Below are positions 1 through 6,995 of a stretch of DNA of 16,101 nt, piece by piece; the first letter of the stretch is position 1, and each line of letters begins with the position of its first letter. The stretch lies in NCBI GenBank assembly GCA_964400785.1, contig CAYNWB010000049.1, positions 1 to 16,101 of the forward strand, written 5' to 3'. Both the position numbers and the translations under genes were made by a program. Source of the stretch: CAVQGZ01 sp964400785 (lineage in GTDB: Bacteria > Actinomycetota > Actinomycetes > Jiangellales > Jiangellaceae). The notes below the pieces were generated by a model that made no database searches, was not told the origin of the DNA, and saw only the letters and a list, made by a program, of their open reading frames with translations.

Positions 1-1845
<1,845 letters not shown>

Positions 1846-1857
1846 GGCCGGCGACAG

Positions 1858-2517
1858 GTGGAGGTGTTCGACGGGATCGTCACGATCCTGCCCGTGACCG
1901 CGAGCACGCTGTCGGTCGCGCTCGTGCTGCTGGTGCTGGTCAGCGACCACGGGTTGCGTTCGGGGCTCACCCTCGTCGGCGGGTGGTTCGTCGGTGCGTG
2001 GGCGGTGCTGGTGCTCGCGATGCTCGGGCTGCTCAGCTTCGTCCCCGACACGTCCGGCGGGCTCTCGCCGGCCGTCCAGCTGCTCGTCGGCCTGGTCGCG
2101 ATCGGCATCGGGGCCTACGTGCTGGTGCGCCTGCGCACCCGTCCCGACGCGGCGGGACGTGAGCAGGCTCGCGTCGCACGACTCGCCGACCACCTCACCC
2201 CGGTGCGCTCGGGTGCCCTGGGGTTCGCGCTGGTCGGCCTCAGCCCGCGGCAGTGGGTGTTTCTGGTGCCCGCCGCGGCCTTGTTCACGGCCAGCTCGGT
2301 GCCGGCGCCCGTGCTGAGCCTGCCCCTGGTCGGGGCCGCGGTGGCCTCCCTCGGGGTCGCGGCGCCGATCGCGCTCGTGCTGGTGGTCGGACGCCGACAG
2401 GCCGACGCGCTGCCGCGGGCCCGCGCCTGGTGGCTGCGCCATGGCGACCAGGTCGGTGCCGTCGTCGCTCTCGGCGTCGGAGTGCTCTTTCTGGTCGCGG
2501 CGGCGACGGGACGCTGA
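1858..2517 (+). CDS. GAP/Sap-like six-TM membrane protein
   Basis: This 219-residue, very hydrophobic protein looks like the GAP family (sulfolipid-1-addressing protein-like, LysE-type transporter superfamily). About six membrane segments can be drawn, near residues 8-28, 38-63, 72-92, 119-144, 150-178 and 198-216, with a basic/polar cytoplasmic loop at about 91-117. The segment LSPRQWVFLVPAA at 128-140 resembles the conserved loop entering TM4 of the family. Substrate is unknown; relatives in mycobacteria are tied to export of lipids or small molecules. The GTG start was chosen because it is the first in-frame start, 12 bp after the uvrB stop. No strong ribosome-binding site is visible, so translation may depend on upstream uvrB. 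Family call is moderate; function is not assigned. Confidence 0.75.
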   Translation: MEVFDGIVTILPVTASTLSVALVLLVLVSDHGLRSGLTLVGGWFVGAWAVLVLAMLGLLSFVPDTSGGLSPAVQLLVGLVAIGIGAYVLVRLRTRPDAAGREQARVARLADHLTPVRSGALGFALVGLSPRQWVFLVPAAALFTASSVPAPVLSLPLVGAAVASLGVAAPIALVLVVGRRQADALPRARAWWLRHGDQVGAVVALGVGVLFLVAAATGR

Positions 2518-2559
2518 CGGTTGCCCCGTGGGGCGCCCGCCGTCGGTCACGACGTCGCC

Positions 2560-2565
2560 TAGATT
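2560..2565 (+). promoter_or_regulatory. -10 box of a leaderless promoter for the TerC gene
   Basis: TAGATT fits the actinobacterial -10 pattern TANNNT and ends 6 nt before the GTG start at 2572, so transcription would begin at or next to the start codon. No Shine-Dalgarno sequence is present between them. No convincing -35 hexamer was found. A short hairpin GCCC-CGTG-GGGC (2523-2534) lies just upstream and might mark the end of the preceding gene, but it has no T-tract. Confidence 0.55.
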
Positions 2566-2571
2566 GGGTGG

Positions 2572-3588
2572 GTGCTCGACGTGCCGCTCCAGGTCTGGGC
2601 GGCCACCGTCGCAGGCATCATCGTTCTGCTCGCCATCGACTTCGTGGTGGGCCGCAACCCGCACGACGTGCACATGCGGGAGGCGACGGCGTGGTCGATC
2701 TTCTACGTCGGCATCGCGATCCTGTTCGGCATCGGCGTCTGGCAGGTGGCGGGCGCGGAGTTCGGCCAGCAGTACTTCGCCGGTTGGCTGGTGGAGAAGA
2801 GCCTCTCGGTCGACAACCTGTTCATCTTTCTGCTGATCTTCGCCCGCTTCGCCGTGCCCTCCGAGCTGCAGCAGCGCGCCCTGCTCATCGGTGTGGCCCT
2901 CGCGCTGGTGATGCGGGCCGCCTTCATCGCCGTGGGTGCCGCGGCTCTGGAGTACTTCGCGTTCACGTTCGTCATCTTCGGCGGGTTCTTGATCTGGACC
3001 GCGTGGAGCATCTTCAAGCACCGCAACGAGGACGCTGACCTCGACGAGAACGCGGTGCTGCGCTTCGCCCGGCGACGGTTCCGCGTCACCGACGGCTACC
3101 ACGGCAACCGGCTGACCTGGGTGCTGGACGGCCGACGCTACGTCACCCCGATGTTCCTGGTGCTGATCGCGATCGGCACCACCGACCTGCTGTTCGCGCT
3201 CGACTCGATCCCGGCGACGTTCGGCGTGACGCAGGAGCCGTACCTGGTGTTCACGGCCAACGCGTTCGCGTTGCTCGGGCTGCGTGCCCTGTTCTTCGTG
3301 CTGCGCAACCTGCTCGACCGGCTCGTCTACCTGGCGATCGGGCTCTCGATCATCCTGGCCTTCATCGGGGTCAAGCTCATCCTCACCTTCGCGCACGAGC
3401 TCGACCCGGCGATACCGGAGATCCCGACGTTCGTGTCGCTGGCGGTCATCCTCGTCGTGCTCACCGTCACCACGGTGGCATCGTTGGTGAAGGTGCGCCA
3501 CGACCCGACCGCACGAGCCCACACCGGACCCATCGCGGGTCACTCACACACCCGCGAGGACGTCGAGCGGCCCGTCGACCCGCAGTGA
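2572..3588 (+). CDS. TerC family integral membrane protein
   Basis: This 338-residue protein belongs to the TerC/Alx family, linked in other bacteria to tellurite resistance, manganese export and loading of exported metalloproteins. Roughly nine membrane segments span residues 8-308. Family hallmarks are the acidic residues inside membrane segments: EKSLSVDNLF at 75-84 (E75, D81) and TTDLLFALDSIPA at 203-215 (D205, D211). A charged loop (about 148-188) separates the two halves. The C-terminal tail is soluble and carries several histidines (AHTGPIAGHSHT). The GTG start is set by the -10 box 6 nt upstream and by the start of homology. It lies 54 bp after the GAP/Sap-like gene and converges on the minus-strand gene ending at 3597 with only 8 bp between stops. 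Metal specificity cannot be read from sequence. Confidence 0.93.
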   Translation: MLDVPLQVWAATVAGIIVLLAIDFVVGRNPHDVHMREATAWSIFYVGIAILFGIGVWQVAGAEFGQQYFAGWLVEKSLSVDNLFIFLLIFARFAVPSELQQRALLIGVALALVMRAAFIAVGAAALEYFAFTFVIFGGFLIWTAWSIFKHRNEDADLDENAVLRFARRRFRVTDGYHGNRLTWVLDGRRYVTPMFLVLIAIGTTDLLFALDSIPATFGVTQEPYLVFTANAFALLGLRALFFVLRNLLDRLVYLAIGLSIILAFIGVKLILTFAHELDPAIPEIPTFVSLAVILVVLTVTTVASLVKVRHDPTARAHTGPIAGHSHTREDVERPVDPQ

Positions 3589-3596
3589 GGCGGTGC

Positions 3597-3908
3597 TCAG
3601 GCCTTCGACTCCAGCACGACGCGATGCTCGCCGGCCTCGATCCACGCCGTCATCTCGGTGCGCGACAGGGCCCAGGGCCCGCACTCGCACCAGGCCGGCA
3701 TCGTGTCGTCGGCCAGCGAGCCCGCGTCCAAGAAGTCGGTCCACTGCGCGACCGAGCGGGTGCCGTGCGGCGTGTCCACCCGGTCACGGTGCCCGTGCGA
3801 GTGTCGACCCGAGGCAGCCTGCACGACCGGTCCCTGGGGGGTCGAGAACACACCAGCGACGTGGTGACCGTTGGCGCACTGAACCGACAGCACGCGCGCG
3901 TCACTCAT
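3597..3908 (-). CDS. small Cys/His-rich hypothetical protein
   Basis: I do not recognise a named family. The 103-residue protein read from ATG at 3908 has an N-terminal CANGHH (C11, H15, H16), a His-rich middle (SGRHSHGHRD) and a C-terminal CECGPWALSR, so a zinc-ribbon-like metal site using C11, H15 and the CxC pair is plausible. No signal peptide or membrane segment is seen. The frame stays open upstream to a GTG at 3983, giving 128 residues; that GTG lies 5 nt after a TANNNT box and could be a leaderless start, but its extra residues are low-complexity and look non-coding. ATG 3908 has only a weak purine stretch upstream, so the start is uncertain. It follows the metallo-hydrolase gene on the same strand after 157 bp and converges on the TerC gene. 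Confidence 0.65.
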   Translation of the reverse strand: MSDARVLSVQCANGHHVAGVFSTPQGPVVQAASGRHSHGHRDRVDTPHGTRSVAQWTDFLDAGSLADDTMPAWCECGPWALSRTEMTAWIEAGEHRVVLESKA

Positions 3909-3988
3909 CGGCGGCGCCACCGCCGAGAGGACGTCCGCTGCGTGCCGCTGACGGGGTGGCATCCGCGACGTCGATCCGCTCACACTTC

Positions 3989-3994
3989 ACCGTA
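3989..3994 (-). promoter_or_regulatory. candidate -10 box for the small Cys/His-rich gene
   Basis: Read on the minus strand this is TACGGT, matching TANNNT, and it lies 5 nt before an in-frame GTG at 3983 and about 80 nt before the ATG at 3908. It would drive the 3597-3908 gene either as a leaderless mRNA from GTG 3983 or with a leader of about 75 nt. No good -35 element is visible, so this rests on one hexamer. Confidence 0.3.
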
Positions 3995-4045
3995 GGCGCG
4001 TTGCGATCATCGGCGCACCCGTCGAAGGTCCTTGCCTCGCGGCGC

Positions 4046-4064
4046 GGCCGGGTGTGCCCGGGCC
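4046..4064 (-). terminator. possible hairpin terminator after the metallo-hydrolase gene
   Basis: One base after the stop codon of the metallo-hydrolase gene (minus strand) is a hairpin with arms GGCC and GGG pairing to CCC and GGCC around a CACA loop, with a single bulged C. That gives seven GC pairs. No U-tract follows, which is common for actinobacterial terminators but weakens the call. Confidence 0.35.
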
Positions 4065-4065
4065 T

Positions 4066-4716
4066 TCACCAGCCGCGCGCCTGCCACTCGTCGAGATGGG
4101 GTCGCTCGGTGCCGAGCACCGTGTCGTCGCCGTGGCCCGGGTAGACCCAGGTCTCGTCCGGCAGCGCGTCGAACACCTTGGTGCGCAGCTCGTGCATGAG
4201 CACGGGGAACGTCTGCGGGGTCGTCTTGCCAGGCCCACCCGGAAAGAGGGCATCGCCCGTCCACAGGTGCGGGGCACCCTGCGGGTCGTCGTAGAGCAGG
4301 GCGATCGACCCGGGCGTGTGCCCGTCGAGGTGGATGACGCGCAGCGACACGGTGCCGACCGTCACCGTGTCGCCGTCGCGCACCCGTCGCTGCGTGGCGA
4401 CACCGATGGCATCGGCGTCCGCCTCGTGCGCCACCGTCTGCGCACCGGTGGCGGCGACGACCTCGTCGAGGGCACCCCAGTGGTCGTGGTGGCGGTGGGT
4501 GGTGACGACCGTGCGCAGCGGGCCGTCCCCGACCGTCGCGAGCAGGCGCTCCGGCTCGGCCGCGGCATCGACGAGCAGCTCGTCCCCCGTCTCGCGGCAG
4601 CGCAGCAGGTACGCGTTGTTGTCCATCGGGCCCACCGACAGCTTGGTGACGATCAGGTGGGTGAGCTCGCGGACGTCGGGAGGGCCGCCAGGCGTCACTG
4701 CGCCGGTGTAGGTCAT
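4066..4716 (-). CDS. MBL-fold metallo-hydrolase, glyoxalase II-like
   Basis: This 216-residue protein has the metallo-beta-lactamase fold of the glyoxalase II-like group. The metal ligands are visible: HRHHDH at 74-79 (H74, H76, D78, H79), H133 in DGHTPGS, D155 in WTGDALF, and H195 in YPGHGDD. Relatives hydrolyse thioesters such as S-acyl conjugates of low-molecular-weight thiols; in this lineage mycothiol would be the likely thiol (inference). No signal peptide, so cytoplasmic. The ATG was chosen because its A is shared with the stop of the upstream isomerase-like gene (TGATG), implying translational coupling and a shared pathway. A similar MBL gene sits beside uvrA in mycobacteria, as far as I recall. 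Family is certain; substrate is not. Confidence 0.92.
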   Translation of the reverse strand: MTYTGAVTPGGPPDVRELTHLIVTKLSVGPMDNNAYLLRCRETGDELLVDAAAEPERLLATVGDGPLRTVVTTHRHHDHWGALDEVVAATGAQTVAHEADADAIGVATQRRVRDGDTVTVGTVSLRVIHLDGHTPGSIALLYDDPQGAPHLWTGDALFPGGPGKTTPQTFPVLMHELRTKVFDALPDETWVYPGHGDDTVLGTERPHLDEWQARGW

Positions 4717-5441
4717 CAGAACCACGCCGGCAGGCTCGGGGGGCCGTCCGGATGCACGTGCAGGCCCTCTCCGCTGGAACGTCCGGTCAGCCAGGCCAGC
4801 AGGGCCGGGCCGGGTCCCTCGACCCGCACCCGGGCCGACGGGTCTCCGCACGTCGCCCACCAGTCCCGGTCGAGGGCGACCAGGTCGAGGGCGGGCACGT
4901 CGTCGCGCACGAGGTAGCGCTCGGCGGTCTCGACGAGCAACCGCGTCACGAACTCCTCCGACCAGTGCGCCGGTGTGTAGGGGCCGGCGAGGTCGACGTT
5001 GTGCACCTCCTGCTCGACCAGCCGCCGCCACGGCAGCTCGCCGGCAGCGATCTCGCGGCCACGGCCCTCCACGCCCAGGCGCACCGTCGCCGACCACCGG
5101 TCGTCGGGCAGTGCGTCCGCAGCCTCGAGAAAGGCGTCGATCACGTCGGCCAGGCGTCCGGACAGGACGTCGGCAGCCAACCCGACCCCTGCGTCGATGC
5201 CGGCCTGCCTGCTCCGCTGGTCCGGGTAATGGAACACGGGCGTCCCGGTCGCGGCCCAGCCCAGCAGCCGGGTCAGGCCCTCGGCGTTGCCGATCAGGTG
5301 GCCGACGACGTGGGCACGGGTCCAGCCCGGCAGCAGGCTGGGCTGGGCGAGGGCGTCCTGGTCGAGCAGGCGGACGTCGTGGACGAGCTGGTCGGCAGAC
5401 TCGCGAACGAGGCCGAGGTCGTGCCGCGGATTCGTGGTCAC
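4716..5441 (-). CDS. maleylpyruvate isomerase family mycothiol-dependent enzyme
   Basis: This 241-residue cytoplasmic protein fits the MDMPI group of the DinB-like superfamily: an N-terminal four-helix metal-binding domain (about 10-155) and a smaller C-terminal domain (about 160-240). The expected metal triad is present: H48 in GWTRAHVVGHL, and E143 and H147 in LVEQEVHNVDL, matching His-Glu-His of the characterised Corynebacterium glutamicum enzyme. Members use mycothiol as cofactor; only some isomerise maleylpyruvate, and no aromatic-degradation genes lie here, so the substrate is open. GTG start at 5441 lies 6 nt after a TAGGTT -10 box, indicating a leaderless mRNA. Its stop overlaps the metallo-hydrolase start by one base. 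It is divergent from the HNH gene. Confidence 0.88.
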   Translation of the reverse strand: MTTNPRHDLGLVRESADQLVHDVRLLDQDALAQPSLLPGWTRAHVVGHLIGNAEGLTRLLGWAATGTPVFHYPDQRSRQAGIDAGVGLAADVLSGRLADVIDAFLEAADALPDDRWSATVRLGVEGRGREIAAGELPWRRLVEQEVHNVDLAGPYTPAHWSEEFVTRLLVETAERYLVRDDVPALDLVALDRDWWATCGDPSARVRVEGPGPALLAWLTGRSSGEGLHVHPDGPPSLPAWF

Positions 5442-5447
5442 GACGTG

Positions 5448-5475
5448 AACCTACCGAGCCGTCCGTCCGGCGCAA
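5448..5475 (-). promoter_or_regulatory. leaderless promoter of the isomerase/metallo-hydrolase operon
   Basis: On the minus strand the -35 candidate TTGCGC (5475-5470) and the -10 box TAGGTT (5453-5448) are 16 bp apart. The -10 ends 6 nt before the GTG at 5441, so the transcript should begin at the start codon. No Shine-Dalgarno sequence precedes that GTG. It lies in the 117-bp divergent region shared with the HNH gene, whose SOS box is about 70 bp further upstream and should not block this promoter directly. Confidence 0.55.
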
Positions 5476-5492
5476 AGACCGGTCCGCAGGCC

Positions 5493-5521
5493 TTGATTCT
5501 GTCGACCCCCCATGGCAGGAT
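5493..5521 (+). promoter_or_regulatory. sigma70-type promoter of the DUF222/HNH gene
   Basis: The -35 candidate TTGATT (5493-5498) is followed after 17 bp by CAGGAT (5516-5521) as the -10. The predicted start of transcription, near 5528, lies inside the LexA box at 5522-5537. The -10 departs from TATAAT at several positions, as expected for a promoter that is active mainly when derepressed. The call is strengthened by how well it fits with the operator. Confidence 0.5.
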
Positions 5522-5537
5522 TCGTACAAGTGTTCGA
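5522..5537 (+). promoter_or_regulatory. LexA-binding SOS box upstream of the HNH gene
   Basis: The sequence TCGTACAAGTGTTCGA matches the actinobacterial SOS box TCGAAC-N4-GTTCGA at 11 of 12 defined bases; only the fourth base differs (T for A). The dyad extends one more pair outward (T5521 with A5538). It covers the predicted +1 of the HNH gene and ends 21 bp before its start codon, the usual position for repression. No similar box was found before uvrA, uvrC or rapZ. Confidence 0.8.
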
Positions 5538-5558
5538 ACTCAGTCAGAGGGGTTGACG

Positions 5559-6938
5559 GTGGTGACTCGTCCGCACGCGACCAGCCTGCTTCGGCAGCTG
5601 CACGAGGTGCTGGACGATCTGGTTGCGGCCGACCTGACCACGCTGAGCGCCGACGAGCACGCCCAGATGGTCAGCGGGGTGGTGCGGGCGCAGTCGCGGT
5701 TGCAGGCGGTGGCTGTGGATGTCGTCGCCGCGTTCGACTCCGCGGATGTGGCCTCCGTCAGCCGGCACCGCACGACCAAGCAGTGGCTCGCCCACCGCAC
5801 GCGCCTGTCGCTGGGTGCGGCGTCAGCGCTGGTGGGCACGGCACGGGCGCTGCGTGACCACCTGCCGGCGACCAGAGATGCGCTCGCCGGCGGTCGCATC
5901 AGCGCGCAGCACGTCTCGGCGATCGCGACGGTGGTACGCACGGTCGGGCCGGAGCACGCTGCGACGGCCGAGCCGATCCTGCTCGACCTGGCCCGCCGGT
6001 TCGACCCGGCCACGGTGCGGCGGGCCACCGCGCGCATCTTCGCCAACGTCGACCCCGCCGGTGCCGAGGCTGCTCTGCACCACGCCTACGAGAAGCGGGG
6101 GCTCACGCTGTCGGTGGTCGATGACCACGGCTACCTGAACGGGGTGCTCGACCTCGAGTCCACCGAGCTCGTGCAGTCGGTGCTCATGCCGCTCATGGCC
6201 AGGGCCGGTGACGACGACCATCGGTCGGCGCCGCAGCGGCGCGCCGACGCCCTGCTCGACGTGTGCAAGAAGCACCTCGACACCCAGCCCATGCCGAGTC
6301 TCGCAGGGCACCGCCCCCACCTGTCGGTCATCGTCGACGCCGACCAGCTGCCCCCGGCCGACCCCGGACGCGACGTCAACCCTGCCGACCCGCAGCCCGA
6401 GCGGCCGATCGGGTCGGCAGGTCGACCGCGGGGCTGGGCGGCAACGGTCAGCCTGCCCTGGACGGGACGGGCCATCCCGGCCTCCAGCGTGCGCAGGTGG
6501 GCGTGCGACGCGTCGGTGACCCCGGTCGTCGCGCGCCTGATGGGACGCTGGCGTGGCTCGGGCACCTGGCCGCCGCGACTCGTGTCCGACCCGGTCTGGC
6601 TGCCGTTGCAGGTGGGGCGCAGCCAGCGCACCGCGACAGCGGGCCAGCTCAAGGCGCTCGCTGCGAGAGATGGCGGTTGCATCCATCCCGGTTGCTCGCG
6701 CACCCCTGCCTACTGCGACGCCCATCACGTCGTGCACTGGGCCGACGGTGGCCCGACAGACGTCGGCAACATGGTGCTGCTCTGTCGTCATCACCATCGC
6801 ACGCTGCACATGGGGCACTGGGTCATCCATCCCGACCGGGGCAGCCCCGGCCTGTTCTGGACGAGCGACTCCGACGGCCTGCACCAGGCCCAGACCGCGA
6901 CCGACCGGTCACCACCGGTTCGGGTGCTGGCGGCCTGA
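5559..6938 (+). CDS. DUF222 / HNH endonuclease (13E12 repeat family)
   Basis: This 459-residue protein has an N-terminal helical DUF222 domain (about 10-320) and a C-terminal HNH nuclease domain. The HNH site shows a Cys pair (C374-IHPG-C379), C386, DAHHVVHW (387-394), ADGGPTDVGNMVLLC (395-409) and HHHRTLH (411-417), giving both the catalytic His and the Cys/His zinc frame. The family is abundant in actinobacteria, includes the mycobacterial REP13E12 genes, and its role is unsettled; nuclease activity is predicted, not shown. The GTG start was chosen for the AGAGGGG ribosome site at 5546-5552; GTG 5562 is an alternative. The frame is open far upstream, opposite the isomerase gene, but that part is antisense noise. 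Expression should be SOS-controlled. It sits between the isomerase operon and uvrA as a single gene, possibly an insertion. Confidence 0.92.
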   Translation: MVTRPHATSLLRQLHEVLDDLVAADLTTLSADEHAQMVSGVVRAQSRLQAVAVDVVAAFDSADVASVSRHRTTKQWLAHRTRLSLGAASALVGTARALRDHLPATRDALAGGRISAQHVSAIATVVRTVGPEHAATAEPILLDLARRFDPATVRRATARIFANVDPAGAEAALHHAYEKRGLTLSVVDDHGYLNGVLDLESTELVQSVLMPLMARAGDDDHRSAPQRRADALLDVCKKHLDTQPMPSLAGHRPHLSVIVDADQLPPADPGRDVNPADPQPERPIGSAGRPRGWAATVSLPWTGRAIPASSVRRWACDASVTPVVARLMGRWRGSGTWPPRLVSDPVWLPLQVGRSQRTATAGQLKALAARDGGCIHPGCSRTPAYCDAHHVVHWADGGPTDVGNMVLLCRHHHRTLHMGHWVIHPDRGSPGLFWTSDSDGLHQAQTATDRSPPVRVLAA

Positions 6939-6982
6939 CGCGTGCCGCCCGCCGTGGACGCGAGCATCGCGCGGGTGCCGCC

Positions 6983-6988
6983 TACCCT
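6983..6988 (+). promoter_or_regulatory. -10 box of a leaderless promoter for uvrA
   Basis: TACCCT matches TANNNT and ends 7 nt before the GTG at 6996, without a Shine-Dalgarno sequence in between. It supports a uvrA start at 6996 rather than at the upstream in-frame GTG 6942. No SOS box and no clear -35 hexamer were found in the 57 bp between the HNH gene and uvrA. Confidence 0.45.
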
Positions 6989-6995
6989 GTCAGCC

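Noticed and set aside
2518..2571. yybP-ykoY (manganese) riboswitch before the TerC gene
   Set aside because: Only 54 bp separate the genes and the -10 box lies 6 nt before the start, leaving no transcribed leader to hold the riboswitch.
4752..5558. N-terminal extension of the HNH gene upstream of 5559
   Set aside because: The frame is open but lies antisense to the isomerase gene and runs through the promoter and SOS box; the DUF222 domain begins right after GTG 5559 with a good ribosome site.
6904..6920. Two ACCGGT hexamers separated by four bases upstream of uvrA, as an operator
   Set aside because: They are inside the end of the HNH coding region, about 65 bp above the predicted uvrA -10, and do not resemble a LexA box.
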